DNA from: Pseudomonas sp. S31
GTDB lineage: Bacteria > Pseudomonadota > Gammaproteobacteria > Pseudomonadales > Pseudomonadaceae
NCBI RefSeq assembly: GCF_016648105.1
Contig: NZ_JACVVE010000006.1
Location: 1-64,000 of the forward strand
Length of the DNA stretch: 64,000 bases
Reading direction: 5' to 3'
The notes beneath the pieces are model-generated. The model was not told the origin of the DNA. It made no database searches and saw only the letters and a list, made by a program, of their open reading frames with translations. Shown one piece after another: positions 54,198-63,519 of the stretch. Each line of letters begins with the position of its first letter. The first letter of the stretch is position 1. The translations under genes and the position numbers were made by a program.

Positions 54198-54905
54198 TCA
54201 GTAGAAGTCGTAGTACAGAGCCCAGGCACCCGTGACGGTGTTTTTCCAGAACATCAGGCTGCCGCTGTGCACCACGTTCAGGTTGATCTTGGCATCCGAT
54301 GAAATCTGCAGCACGAACTCGAAGCCTTCGTCGGGCTCCACGCCTGCCTGGCAGAACGAGGGGTAGCCACCGATCTTGTGTTCGTAGCAGTGGGTGACCA
54401 GGTCGTAGTAGCCGTTGAGCTTGCCTTGGCGTTTCAGTTCGAGCACTTCGTCCTCAAGGTCGGCCGGCACGCCACCGCCGTCCCATAGTGGCATATCCTC
54501 GGCGACCCACTCGGTCTTCAGCGGGAACGGCTTGAGGTGCGAGTGGGAGACGCTGAGGTCCTTGCGCACCAGCACATCGTCATGGCCGTATTCGCGGATC
54601 AGCCAGTTGCCGCCCATAGGCTCGAAGGGTTCGGGGAAGCGCTGGGACAGGAACACGGTGAGCACACGCGTGTCCGCCAGGGCCGGGGGGCAATAGGGCA
54701 GGCCAGGCAGGTGGAACTGCGCGTAGGGCAGCATCTGTTCGCCGGCTTCATTGCGCGGGATGTCTTCAGTGGGCTTGAACAGGAAGACCTTGCCGAGCCA
54801 GCTTTCGTCGTCCTGATGGGTAGGCCTGAAACCACCTGCCACGAGTTTCGTGGCGGGCCGGGCCAGGCGTCGCTTGATTTCCTCGATGTCCATACCGTGC
54901 TCCAT
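54198..54905 (-). CDS. DUF1963 family protein
   Basis: The 235-residue cytoplasmic protein starts at ATG 54905 (MEHGMDIEEIKRRLARPATK), after a TAGGAG ribosome site. It resembles the YwqG/DUF1963 family, beta-rich proteins of unknown role, with PYAQFHLPGLPYCPPALA and VLTVFLSQRFPEPFEPMGGN. It is convergent with the porin gene and belongs to no visible operon. Confidence 0.75.
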   Translation of the reverse strand: MEHGMDIEEIKRRLARPATKLVAGGFRPTHQDDESWLGKVFLFKPTEDIPRNEAGEQMLPYAQFHLPGLPYCPPALADTRVLTVFLSQRFPEPFEPMGGNWLIREYGHDDVLVRKDLSVSHSHLKPFPLKTEWVAEDMPLWDGGGVPADLEDEVLELKRQGKLNGYYDLVTHCYEHKIGGYPSFCQAGVEPDEGFEFVLQISSDAKINLNVVHSGSLMFWKNTVTGAWALYYDFY

Positions 54906-54979
54906 ATCGGCTCCTACAGGGGGGAACAGTCTGCCATCGCTGCGCACATCGATCTCGGCGTCGCAGCTGGAACCTTGGG

Positions 54980-55105
54980 GCTGCTGTGCAGCCCATCGCG
55001 GCACGAGGCCGCTCCTGCAATGATCGCGTTTCTCCAGACACCGTCAGGTATTGCAACCCCCTGTAGGAGCGGCCTTGCGCCGCGATGGGCTGCGTAGCAG
55101 CCCCG
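54980..55105. repeat. Inverted REP-like repeat pair
   Basis: GCAGCCCATCGCGGCACGAG and its counterpart ending GGGCTGCGTAGCAGCCCC lie in inverse orientation about 60 bp apart. The second REP type, with CGCGGC...GCCGCG-like centres, is also seen at 16664-16702. Confidence 0.8.
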
Positions 55106-55155
55106 GTGCCTTCGGATCATTTTGCAGGCCAGAGGCCGCTTCGCGCCCCCGGGCG

Positions 55156-56094
55156 TCACCAACCGCCGCTGGCGCCGCCACCGCCGCTGCGGCCACCACC
55201 ACCTTTGGGGCGTGATGACCCTCCCGAGCGCCTGCTGCCGCGTGTGTCGCCCACGTCGCTGCTGCCATGCACATAGGCATACAGCACCCCATAGGCCAGC
55301 AAGGCAAGGAAGGCCATCGCTCCCGAGCGGATCAACACCATGTCGAGGGCAGTGCCGCGCAATAGCTCGATGCCCACCGATACCAAGCCAATGATCACGG
55401 CACTGCAGAGCGCCCGCATGAAACCATTGAGCCCTCTGAACCGGCTGCCCAGCCAGCTGGGCAAAGCCGCCAGCAATATCAGCGACACCACCACGCTCAC
55501 CAGCCCGCCAAGCCGCGGCGGTGCGCGCTCCGCCTCCGTTGCCGGAGCGCTCGCCAGCACCGGTGCCGGTGGCGCGCTGTGGCCCTCGATCAACTCGCCG
55601 ATGGCATCGATGCCATGCAGCACGCCGGTGTAGTAGTCGCCCTGGCGAAAGGCCGGGGCGATGCGCTCGTCGATGATGTGCTTGGCTTGCACGTCGGTGA
55701 TGCGACCTTCCAGCCCGTAGCCCACTTCGATGCGCAGTGCGTGCGACTGCTTGGCGACCACCAACAGCACACCGTCATCCTGCCCCTGGCGGCCCAGGCG
55801 CCACTTAGCGAACGCGCGTACCGCCAACTGCTCTATCGTTTCGTCTTCCAGCTCAGGCACCAGCAGTACGGCCACTTGCGCCTTGCTGCGCTGCTCCAGC
55901 CCTTGCAGGCGCTGCTCCAGGGCCTGGCGCTGGTCGGCGCCGAGGGTGCCGCTGAGGTCGGTGACCCAGCTTTGCAGTTCGGGTATCTGCACCGCGGCGC
56001 GAGCAGCGCTGGCGCACAGGCCAAGCAGTAGGGTGATCAGCATCAGGCTGATGGCGCGAGCCATCGCGCCCGTATTCACATATGCGCCCCTCAT
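55156..56094 (-). CDS. TPM-domain membrane protein
   Basis: The 312-residue protein has a signal-like N-terminus (LMLITLLLGLCASAARA), a TPM domain (about 36-165, with LGADQRQALEQRLQGLEQRS and QSHALRIEVGYGLEGRITDV), two further hydrophobic segments (about 200-245, 262-285) and a Gly/Ser-rich tail ending GGGGRSGGGGASGGW. This YgcG-like type is commonly encoded next to LemA, as here: its start overlaps the end of lemA by 4 bp. Exact start is uncertain; ATG 56064 or GTG 56079 are alternatives. The phosphatase activity implied by the family name is not established for bacteria. Confidence 0.88.
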   Translation of the reverse strand: MRGAYVNTGAMARAISLMLITLLLGLCASAARAAVQIPELQSWVTDLSGTLGADQRQALEQRLQGLEQRSKAQVAVLLVPELEDETIEQLAVRAFAKWRLGRQGQDDGVLLVVAKQSHALRIEVGYGLEGRITDVQAKHIIDERIAPAFRQGDYYTGVLHGIDAIGELIEGHSAPPAPVLASAPATEAERAPPRLGGLVSVVVSLILLAALPSWLGSRFRGLNGFMRALCSAVIIGLVSVGIELLRGTALDMVLIRSGAMAFLALLAYGVLYAYVHGSSDVGDTRGSRRSGGSSRPKGGGGRSGGGGASGGW

Positions 56095-56690
56095 GGTTTG
56101 ACGAAGTCCACGGCAGGCGGTTGCGCCAGGGCGGCCTCGTTCTGCACCGAGAAGTTGGCCTTGGGCTGGTAGCCCATCAGCTTGGCGGTGACTACGCCCG
56201 GGAACTGGCGCAGCAGCACGTTGTACTCGCGCACCGAGGTGATGTAGCGGCCACGCGCCACGGCGATGCGGTTCTCGGTGCCTTCGAGCTGCACCTGCAG
56301 GTCGCGGAAGGCGCCGCTGGCCTTGAGGTCGGGGTAGTTCTCGGCAATCACCAGCAGGTGCTGCAGCGCCGAACCGAGCTGGCGCTGCGCGCCATCGAAG
56401 CGGGCCACGGCCTCGGCATCGTCGGGCTGGGTCTGGGTGATGGGTTGTTGGGTGAGTCGGGCGCGGGCTTCGGTGACTTCGCTCATCACCGAGGCCTCGT
56501 GGGCGGCGTAGCCCTTCACGCTGTTGACCAGATTGGGCACCAGGTCGGCACGACGCTGGTACTGGTTGAGCACTTCGGCCCAGGCGGCATCGACTTGCTC
56601 GTCGGCGGCCTGCATCGCGTTGTAGCCACAGCCGCTGAGCAGCGTCAGCATGGCCAACAGCACGGCCAGCCCCTTGATTGTCCTGATCAT
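56091..56690 (-). CDS. lemA: LemA family protein
   Basis: The 199-residue protein starts at ATG 56690 (MIRTIKGLAVLLAMLTLLSG) and has a lipoprotein-type signal with LLSGC. The rest is a helical LemA domain: AADEQVDAAWAEVLNQYQRR, ADLVPNLVNSVKGYAAHEAS and the GVVTAKLMGYQPKANFS tail. LemA proteins occur beside TPM-domain proteins; their role is unknown. This LemA is unrelated to the GacS regulator once called LemA. The gene is divergent from the sigma factor downstream on the other strand. Confidence 0.92.
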   Translation of the reverse strand: MIRTIKGLAVLLAMLTLLSGCGYNAMQAADEQVDAAWAEVLNQYQRRADLVPNLVNSVKGYAAHEASVMSEVTEARARLTQQPITQTQPDDAEAVARFDGAQRQLGSALQHLLVIAENYPDLKASGAFRDLQVQLEGTENRIAVARGRYITSVREYNVLLRQFPGVVTAKLMGYQPKANFSVQNEAALAQPPAVDFVKP

Positions 56691-56845
56691 GAACACTCCA
56701 TTTCGGTTAGGGCGAGGGAGTGTAACAGATCGATTCAAAGGCCCTCCCGCTCCTTCAGGAAGTGGCAGGCGAGTTGAAGTGCTCACTATGAATGTGAAGT
56801 GTTCTCATTTATATTCATGGCCGCGCTGCTCGCCTCAGGTCCGCC

Positions 56846-57370
56846 ATGTCCTTCGATCCTGCCAAACCCTCGCTGCTCAGCACCTTGGTTCGTCACTACG
56901 ACGAATTGGTCGATCATGTTCGGCGCCGCTTCGGTGATCGCGGCTTTGCCCGCGAAGTGGTGCACGATGTCTGCGTGCAACTGCTGGAGAAGCGCGAGAA
57001 AGAGCAGGTGCGCACGCCCTTGGCGCTTTTGCGTAAAATCTCCCACGACCAGGCCGTCAGCCGTTACCGCAGCGAGCGGCGGCGGCTGTCATGGGTTGGC
57101 GAAATGCCCGAGTCGCTGGACATCATTTGCCCGGCCCCGGTGCCAGTCCACCAGTATGAGGCGGCGCGCGAGTTCGAATTGCTTGCCGAGGCCATCAGCC
57201 TCTTGCCCGAGCGTTGCCAGATGGTCTTCGTCATGCACAAGATCCACGAGTTGCCCCAGGCGGAAGTCGCCGCCCGCATGGGAATTTCCCTGAAAACCGT
57301 GGAGAAGCATTTGCGGCTGGGCCTGGCTGCCTGCCGGGCACATCTGGATCAACGACAGGCAGGCCAATGA
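56846..57370 (+). CDS. fecI: ECF sigma factor, FecI type
   Basis: The 174-residue protein has a sigma-70 region 2 (about 10-75, LVDHVRRRFGDRGFAREVVH) and region 4 helix-turn-helix (about 115-165, QAEVAARMGISLKTVEKHLR). It is an iron-starvation-type extracytoplasmic sigma factor. The stop overlaps the start of the FecR-like gene, and a TonB receptor with an N-terminal signalling domain lies downstream, completing a cell-surface signalling system. FecI is a family name; the ligand sensed is not known. Confidence 0.92.
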   Translation: MSFDPAKPSLLSTLVRHYDELVDHVRRRFGDRGFAREVVHDVCVQLLEKREKEQVRTPLALLRKISHDQAVSRYRSERRRLSWVGEMPESLDIICPAPVPVHQYEAAREFELLAEAISLLPERCQMVFVMHKIHELPQAEVAARMGISLKTVEKHLRLGLAACRAHLDQRQAGQ

Positions 57371-58206
57371 GTAGTCATATCCCACCGCAGACACCCCCTT
57401 CGGCCGAGGACCAGGCCCTGGCCCGACACCGCGAGGCGCTGCGCGAGCGCTTTCCGATGCCGCAGCCCAAGCCGCGCAAACCCCGTAAGCCGTTGATCGT
57501 GGGTGCGCTGGTGCTGGCTATCGGCACAGCCCTGGCCTGGCTCGACCCCAGCTACCAGCGCGAGCAGTACATCAGCGCCGTAGGCGAGCGGCGGGTGGTG
57601 GAGCTGGCCGATGGCAGCCAGGTCGAGATGGACAGCGGTACGCGCCTGCAGGTGAGCTGGCATTTGCGCTCACGCCGTGTCGAGTTGCAGCAGGGGCAGG
57701 CGCTGTTCGAGGTCAGCAAGGCCGTGGTCCGGCCGTTCCGGGTGGAGGCCGCTGGCGCCCAGGTAAGTGTGCTCGGCACCCGCTTCAATGTGCTACGTGG
57801 CGACGATACGGTGGATGTGGCCTTGCTGCGTGGCAGCGTGGCGGTGCAGTCCAGCGCCGACCCGGCGCAGCGCACGCACCTGGCTCCAGGGCAGCAGGTG
57901 CGGGTGAGCCACGGCCAGTTGCAGGCCGTGGCCAAAGCGGACCTGGCGCGCATCACGGCCTGGCAGCAGCAGCGTCTGGTATTCGCCCGCACGCCGTTGG
58001 CCGAGGCTTTGGCACAGATCCAGCGCTACCGCATCGGGGCGATCAGGCTCGACAGCCAGAGCCTGGCCGACCTGCCCATCTCCGGCACCTTCAATACGCG
58101 CAATGTCGACGAGCTGCTCGACCTGTTGCCGCGCATCCTGCCGCTGAGCCTGCGCCGCGAGGCAGACGGCAGTGTGCACATCGGACCGCGGGCGTCAGGT
58201 CGCTGA
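57367..58206 (+). CDS. fecR: FecR-like anti-sigma/regulator
   Basis: The 279-residue protein starts at ATG 57367, overlapping the fecI stop by 4 bp. A cytoplasmic N-terminal part of 40-50 residues with an unusual Pro/Lys-rich stretch (PMPQPKPRKPRKPL) is followed by one transmembrane segment (about 47-65) and the periplasmic FecR domain (GERRVVELADGSQVEMDSGT; LLRGSVAVQSSADPAQ). It ends with an STN-like part (PISGTFNTRNVDELLDLLPR) that should contact the receptor. It relays the TonB-receptor signal to the sigma factor. Confidence 0.93.
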   Translation: MSSHIPPQTPPSAEDQALARHREALRERFPMPQPKPRKPRKPLIVGALVLAIGTALAWLDPSYQREQYISAVGERRVVELADGSQVEMDSGTRLQVSWHLRSRRVELQQGQALFEVSKAVVRPFRVEAAGAQVSVLGTRFNVLRGDDTVDVALLRGSVAVQSSADPAQRTHLAPGQQVRVSHGQLQAVAKADLARITAWQQQRLVFARTPLAEALAQIQRYRIGAIRLDSQSLADLPISGTFNTRNVDELLDLLPRILPLSLRREADGSVHIGPRASGR

Positions 58207-58233
58207 CGCCGTTTCAAGCCAGTGGCAAGGCAC

Positions 58234-58992
58234 TCACTTCAAGGTCACGTCGTTGAACTTCAAGGCCTGGGTGCTGTTGTCGCGGGTCGAGATCAGCAGC
58301 TTGATAGACGGGCTGCGCTCGACTTTGCGGTCGGTTTCCTGGAACACCAGGCTCACGGTGGTCGGCACGTTGCGCAGCAGTTGAAAGTTGTTCCAGTAGG
58401 TCATCGGCTGCTGGCCCACTCGCAGTTCCTTGATCGACACCGGCGCGCCGGATTCGTCGAAGAAGCGGCTGGCGCTCTCGAAGCGGAAGTCGCGGTCCAT
58501 GTCCAGGTTGGTGAGGGTGAACGTGCAGTTCGGGAAGCGGCCGATGTTCTCACACCCCACCAATTCGATACGCACGCTGTCGACCACTTCCATGCGCTTG
58601 CCCAGCAGATTGTTGCCGTCATTCTCGACCACCATCGATTGCACCTTGGCGAACTCGAAAGTCGGCTTGGCGTATTCGGTGCCGAGGATGAAGAAGGCGA
58701 ACGACAGGCCGCCGATCAGCAGGGTCAGAGCGGTGCCGTGGAGCATCTTCGGCAGGTTGCGGATCTGCCAGCAGATCGACAGCGCGCCGAGCACCGTGAA
58801 GACGCTGACCAGCAGCACGATGTTGCGCCAGTTGATGAAGCCAAAACCGAATACGCTGGGGTCTGGCACCAGATAGGTGATGATCGCCCACATGCCACCC
58901 AGCACGACGCCCAGGCCGGTCATGATCTTGGCGGCCAGTGAGGTGATCTGATTGCTGCGGGGGGAAAGCTGGGGGGCTTGCGCTTGGGTCAT
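58234..58992 (-). CDS. Membrane protein inside the fec cluster
   Basis: The 252-residue protein has three hydrophobic segments (about 22-43, 53-73 and 83-103) and a C-terminal, probably periplasmic, beta-rich domain (about 110-252, with RIELVGCENIGRFPNCTFTL and SIKELRVGQQPMTYWNNFQL). It lies between fecR and the receptor gene on the opposite strand, an unusual placement since fecIRA genes are normally contiguous. No family is recognised. Confidence 0.65.
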   Translation of the reverse strand: MTQAQAPQLSPRSNQITSLAAKIMTGLGVVLGGMWAIITYLVPDPSVFGFGFINWRNIVLLVSVFTVLGALSICWQIRNLPKMLHGTALTLLIGGLSFAFFILGTEYAKPTFEFAKVQSMVVENDGNNLLGKRMEVVDSVRIELVGCENIGRFPNCTFTLTNLDMDRDFRFESASRFFDESGAPVSIKELRVGQQPMTYWNNFQLLRNVPTTVSLVFQETDRKVERSPSIKLLISTRDNSTQALKFNDVTLK

Positions 58993-59147
58993 TCGAACTC
59001 CGTTTCAGGGCAGCAGGATGCTTGATTTCAAAATGCCATTATCTCGGCGATCCTACTGTGGGTAAAGCCGCCCCGGCGGTGAGGCATCGAGGTGCACAAA
59101 ATATTTTCACTGGCAGGTAGGGTTTCGTCGGATTCGAAGCGGCATTG

Positions 59148-61532
59148 ATGACAGACACTCACGCCAAGGACCCGCTCGCCATGAAGTACCCCACTCGTAT
59201 CGATCGCCCACGCCTGCCGCTTTCGCTGCTTGCCGCGAGCCTGCTGGCCGCCATGCCCGCGTTCGCCGCCGACAAGACCGCCATCGACCTGCCCGCCGGC
59301 CGCCTGGAGCAGGCGCTCAACAGCCTGGCCGAACAGACCGGGGTACAGATCATCTTCGCCAGCGACGTGGTGGGGGAGCGCACCACGCCAGCGCTGCATG
59401 GCCACTACAGCGCCGAAGAGGCGATGCATCGCCTGCTCGACTCACGTGGCCTGCAGGTCCAGATGCAAGACGCGCAGACCTTCCTGGTGGTCGCCCCTGA
59501 ATCTGCCGTCCAGCCCAGGGCAGCGACGGTCCCGGCCGAACCGCTGGCGGTGGACGCCACGGTGATCAGTGGTGATGTGCTGGGCAGCGGCACAGACGAA
59601 GAGGTACGAACCTACGCCGGCAACCGCAACGTGGTCGGCAGCGAGGCGCTGCACAAGGCCAGCGTGCGGGGTGTCGACGAGGCGTTGCAGCGGGTGCCGG
59701 GGGTGAAGATCTTCGACGAGACCGGCACCGGGGCGTTGCCGCAGATTGCCGTGCGTGGCCTGTATGAAAGCCGCAGTGGCCGGCTGCAGGCGTTGTCCGA
59801 CGGCATTCCGCTGGCGCTGGCGCCCTACGGTCAGACCGGCCTGTCGCTGTTTCCGGTGACCATGGCGGCGGTCGATCGCATCGACGTGGTCAAGGGCGGT
59901 GCGGCCGTGCAGTACGGGCCGAACAACGTCGGCGGAGTGGTGAACTTCATCAGCAAGCCGATCCCCCGGGAGTGGCAGACCACCTTGCAGGAGCGCGCCA
60001 CGTTCTTCCCCGGCGGTCGCCAGCTGTGGGACACCTACGTCGGCACCGGTGGCTTCATCACCGACAACTTCGGCCTGCAACTGGACCTGAACACCATTGG
60101 CGGGCAGGCCGGGCGCGAGCATTCCGATACCGATATCCAGAACTACCGCCTGCGCGGGCAATGGAACATCGACGACGACCGTGACCTGAGCTTCGGCTTC
60201 CAGCACTACAAGGCCGACATGGATCTGGCCGGCGCCCTGAGCGTTGCCGACTACAAGCACGACCCCCGGCAGTCGACCCGCCCCCTGGACCGCTTCGAGG
60301 GCGACACCGACCGGGTCTGGGGCACCTATACCCAGCAGTTCGGTGCCATTGGCCCGTTCGACTCGGTGGCCTTCAGCTGGACCAACTTCGCCCACAACAG
60401 CTACCGCAACTTCGTCGTCGGCCTGCCGTTCACGCCCGATGGCGAGGCGGTCACCAAGCAGGATGGCCCGCGCGACTTCAAGGTCTGGGGTAGCGAGCCG
60501 CGCCTGAGCCTGGGCATCGACGGCGAGCAGGTCAGTCAGACCTGGCTGCTTGGCGCGCGTTACGTGAAGGAAGACATCGACTACAAGGTCAACCGTCAAA
60601 GCCTGGCCAGCGGTGCGACCACGCCGTTTCGCGACTGGCAGTTCGACGATGAGGCCAAGGCGTTCTACATCAGCAACGCCATCGGCCTGCTCGACAATCG
60701 CCTCACCATCACCCCGGGCGTGCGCTACGAAAACGCGCGCATGCAGTACGACGACGGCATCACCGGGGCCAGTAACGAGAACCGCTCGATGGAATGGCTG
60801 CCCGGTATCACCGTGGGCTTCCAGGCCAGCGATGACTGGTTCGTCTACGCCAACGCGCAGAAGTCGCTGCGCCCGCCGCAGGTGACGCAGATCGTCAAGG
60901 AGGGCCAGGTCGGCGCGGAGCTGGCCTGGAACTACGAGACCGGTGTGCGCTATACGCCGTGGGATGGCTTGCGCGTCGACCTGGGCGTGTACCGCATCGA
61001 CTTCGATGACCAGATCGTCTACGACGCCACCAGCGACCGCTTCGTCAACCTCGGCAGCACGCGCCACCAGGGGATCGAGACTGAGGTGTTCTGGACCCCG
61101 GCGGCCATGCCCAACCTCGACCTGCATGCCAGCTACGCCTACCTCGATGCCAAGCAGCGCAACGGCGAATTCAAGGACAACGAGGTGCCCTATGCCTCGC
61201 GCAACCAGTTCAGTGTCGATGGTCGCTATCGCTTTGCCGAAAACTGGACCTACAGCCTTGATGGCCTCTACGTGAGCAGCGCCTATACCGATGCCGCCAA
61301 CTCCGGCGACGAGAACGCCACTGCCTCGGTCGGCAAGCTGCCGGCCTACTGGCTGTGGAATACCGCCATCGAGCGGCGCTTCAAGGTGCGTGATGGCGTG
61401 CTGACGGCGTCGGCTGGCATCAGCAACCTGTTCAACCGCGAGTACTATTTCCGCGGCATCGATACCAGCCCATGGGGCCGCCAGCCGGCGCCGCAGCGTT
61501 CGCTGACGCTGGGGGTCAACTACCAGTTCTGA
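59148..61532 (+). CDS. fecA: FecA-like TonB-dependent receptor with signalling domain
   Basis: The product of about 794 residues starts at ATG 59148 (ATG 59181 is a good alternative). It has a signal peptide (LLAASLLAAMPAFAA), an N-terminal STN signalling domain (AIDLPAGRLEQALNSLAEQT), a plug domain (QIAVRGLYESRSGRLQALSD, KGGAAVQYGPNNVGGVVNFI) and a 22-stranded barrel ending LTLGVNYQF. It is closely FecA-like (GQTGLSLFPVTMAAVDRIDV). It imports ferric citrate or a related chelate through the outer membrane and signals through FecR to FecI. The exact ligand is inferred by similarity. Confidence 0.93.
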   Translation: MTDTHAKDPLAMKYPTRIDRPRLPLSLLAASLLAAMPAFAADKTAIDLPAGRLEQALNSLAEQTGVQIIFASDVVGERTTPALHGHYSAEEAMHRLLDSRGLQVQMQDAQTFLVVAPESAVQPRAATVPAEPLAVDATVISGDVLGSGTDEEVRTYAGNRNVVGSEALHKASVRGVDEALQRVPGVKIFDETGTGALPQIAVRGLYESRSGRLQALSDGIPLALAPYGQTGLSLFPVTMAAVDRIDVVKGGAAVQYGPNNVGGVVNFISKPIPREWQTTLQERATFFPGGRQLWDTYVGTGGFITDNFGLQLDLNTIGGQAGREHSDTDIQNYRLRGQWNIDDDRDLSFGFQHYKADMDLAGALSVADYKHDPRQSTRPLDRFEGDTDRVWGTYTQQFGAIGPFDSVAFSWTNFAHNSYRNFVVGLPFTPDGEAVTKQDGPRDFKVWGSEPRLSLGIDGEQVSQTWLLGARYVKEDIDYKVNRQSLASGATTPFRDWQFDDEAKAFYISNAIGLLDNRLTITPGVRYENARMQYDDGITGASNENRSMEWLPGITVGFQASDDWFVYANAQKSLRPPQVTQIVKEGQVGAELAWNYETGVRYTPWDGLRVDLGVYRIDFDDQIVYDATSDRFVNLGSTRHQGIETEVFWTPAAMPNLDLHASYAYLDAKQRNGEFKDNEVPYASRNQFSVDGRYRFAENWTYSLDGLYVSSAYTDAANSGDENATASVGKLPAYWLWNTAIERRFKVRDGVLTASAGISNLFNREYYFRGIDTSPWGRQPAPQRSLTLGVNYQF

Positions 61533-61555
61533 CAGATGCTCAGGGCAGGGGAGGG

Positions 61556-61852
61556 TTAGCCTTCCTTGCCCAGCACGTAGCGGTCGAACTGCTCGATGTG
61601 TTCGTCGAGGTTGTCCTCGAGCATCAGCCGGTATTGCTCGCAGAAGTACTTCATCAGCTCGGCCTTGGCCTCGGCCATCGCCTCTGCCGACTTGAAGCTG
61701 CGGGCGCTCATCCAGGCGTTGAAGCGGGCGGCGGCGAAGGTCGTCGAGGCGCTGACCCGGCCGAGGTCCTCGAGCTTCTCGATCTGTTCGTTGGCCAGCT
61801 GGATGTGCGCGTCGGCGCGGTCGTAGAAGGCCTGGTCGGTGGGTTGGGTCAT
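61556..61852 (-). CDS. DUF3144 family protein
   Basis: The 98-residue helical protein fits DUF3144: FYDRADAHIQLANEQIEK and TTFAAARFNAWMSARSFKSA. No signal or membrane segment. The family is common in proteobacteria, without a known function. It is convergent with the TonB receptor gene and separated by 24 bp. Confidence 0.85.
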   Translation of the reverse strand: MTQPTDQAFYDRADAHIQLANEQIEKLEDLGRVSASTTFAAARFNAWMSARSFKSAEAMAEAKAELMKYFCEQYRLMLEDNLDEHIEQFDRYVLGKEG

Positions 61853-61966
61853 GGGGGTACCTGTCTGCCAGAAGGTGTGCTGTGTGATCCAGGAAGTGGA
61901 CCGTCAAACTCCACCTGCGGTCAATAGCTGTACTAGGCTGCACTCCATCCACTTCCGAGGTTCTCG

Positions 61967-63250
61967 ATGCTGGTCGCCATCTCTGTCTTCATCGTCACCC
62001 TCATTCTGGTCATTTGGCAGCCCAAGGGCCTCGGCGTAGGCTGGAGCGCGACCTTCGGCGCGGTGCTCGCCCTGCTGGTCGGTGCCGTGTCGCTGCATGA
62101 TATCCCGGCCGTCTGGGCGATCATCTGGAACGCTACCGCGACCTTCATCGCCATCATCATCGTCAGCCTGTTGCTCGACGAGGCCGGCTTCTTCGAATGG
62201 GCTGCCCTGCACGTGGCGCGCTGGGCGCGGGGCGACGGGCGGCGTTTGTTCGCGTTCATCGTGCTGTTGGGCGCCGCGGTGTCGGCGCTGTTCGCCAACG
62301 ATGGCGCGGCCCTGATCCTCACGCCCATCGTCATGTCGATACTGTTGGCACTGGGTTTTTCACCCGCTGCGACATTGGCCTTCGTCATGGCAGCCGGTTT
62401 CATCGCCGACACCGCCAGCCTGCCGCTGCTGGTATCGAACCTGGTGAACATCGTGTCGGCCGACTACTTCGGGCTTGGTTTCGCTGAATACGCGGGGGTG
62501 ATGGTGCCGGTGAACCTGGTGGCGGTGGCGGCGACGCTGCTGGTGCTGTTCCTGTACTACCGCCGGGATATCCCGGCGCGCTACGCGCTCGATGCGCTCA
62601 AGCTTCCGGCCATGGCCATTCGCGACCGCGCCACCTTCCGCGTCGGTTGGGTGGTGCTGCTGGGGTTGCTGGCCGGCGTGTTCGTCCTCGAACCGCTGGG
62701 CGTGCCGATCAGCGTGGTGGCGGCGGTGTGTGCGGTCGTACTGCTGTTGGTGGCCGGCCGTGGCCATGTGATCTCGACCCGCCGGGTGATGCGCGAGGCG
62801 CCGTGGCAGATCGTGGTGTTTTCGCTGGGCATGTACCTGGTGGTGTATGGCTTGCGCAACGCCGGCTTGACCGATGCGCTGGCGGGCGTGCTCGACCACT
62901 TGGCCAGTCAGGGCGTGTGGGCGGCGTCGCTGGGCACCGGGCTGATCGCTGCGCTGTTGTCGTCGCTGATGAACAACCTGCCGAGCGTGCTGATCGGCGC
63001 GCTGTCGATCCACGCCAGCAGCGCCGAAGGCGTGGTGCGCGAGGCGATGATCTACGCCAACGTCATCGGCTGCGACCTGGGGCCGAAGATCACGCCTATC
63101 GGCAGCCTGGCGACGTTGCTGTGGCTGCATGTGCTGGCGCGCAAGGGGGTGCGAATCACCTGGGGGTATTACTGCAAGGTGGGGGTGGTGCTGACGGTGC
63201 CGGTGCTGGTGATCACGTTGGCGGCGTTGGCGGTGCGGTTGGGGGGGTGA
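61967..63250 (+). CDS. arsB: ArsB-type transporter
   Basis: The 427-residue inner-membrane protein has 11-12 hydrophobic segments and the ArsB-type motifs [18 protein letters not shown] and [22 protein letters not shown]. ArsB exports arsenite or antimonite in exchange for protons, or with ArsA. No arsR, arsC or arsH gene is nearby, so arsenic as the substrate is inferred from the family only. It ends 42 bp before a strong terminator. Confidence 0.88.
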   Translation: MLVAISVFIVTLILVIWQPKGLGVGWSATFGAVLALLVGAVSLHDIPAVWAIIWNATATFIAIIIVSLLLDEAGFFEWAALHVARWARGDGRRLFAFIVLLGAAVSALFANDGAALILTPIVMSILLALGFSPAATLAFVMAAGFIADTASLPLLVSNLVNIVSADYFGLGFAEYAGVMVPVNLVAVAATLLVLFLYYRRDIPARYALDALKLPAMAIRDRATFRVGWVVLLGLLAGVFVLEPLGVPISVVAAVCAVVLLLVAGRGHVISTRRVMREAPWQIVVFSLGMYLVVYGLRNAGLTDALAGVLDHLASQGVWAASLGTGLIAALLSSLMNNLPSVLIGALSIHASSAEGVVREAMIYANVIGCDLGPKITPIGSLATLLWLHVLARKGVRITWGYYCKVGVVLTVPVLVITLAALAVRLGG

Positions 63251-63292
63251 CGGCCATCATGCGAGCGGCCGAGACGTGAGCTGAAACGAGGC

Positions 63293-63311
63293 GGCCCCGC
63301 AGAGCGGGGCC
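63293..63311. terminator. GC-rich hairpin after arsB
   Basis: GGCCCCGC, loop AGA, GCGGGGCC: a perfect 8-bp stem. Only a short GTTA follows, so termination may be factor-assisted. It separates arsB from the structured segment that precedes the Abi-type gene. Confidence 0.75.
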
Positions 63312-63314
63312 GTT

Positions 63315-63390
63315 ACATAACCTAGTCTCATCACCGCTTCGTGACACACGGGAGTGGAGGTTCCTAGGGCTGCGGATCTAGGTTATCAGG
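63315..63390 (+). ncRNA. Possible abiF-type structured RNA
   Basis: The strands ATAACCTAG (63317-63325) and CTAGGTTAT (63378-63386) pair perfectly over 9 bp and enclose about 52 bases with a small inner hairpin TCAC...GTGA (63331-63344). The region does not code for protein. It lies about 130 bp upstream of an Abi_2-type gene on the same strand. A conserved structured RNA (abiF RNA) is known upstream of such genes, and this may be one; the assignment rests on position and pairing only. Confidence 0.5.
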
Positions 63391-63519
63391 CTCGAGGCGG
63401 ACGTCAAGCTCAACTGTTCGTAGCACTTGGTCACGATGCGCTACCGGCGTGCGTGTCGTGCAAGGTGTACCATCGTTGCGGCTGGTGAAAATCGACGTTT
63501 TGCAGGGAGCTACAGGCGA

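Noticed and set aside
54899..55004. 33-codon extension of the DUF1963 gene
   Set aside because: The extension runs into the REP-like repeats, and a TAGGAG site precedes ATG 54905.
59442..61952. 836-codon open frame on the minus strand opposite the TonB receptor gene
   Set aside because: Shadow frame created by high GC at third codon positions; the plus-strand receptor has clear domain order and the minus-strand product is low-complexity with no recognisable fold.
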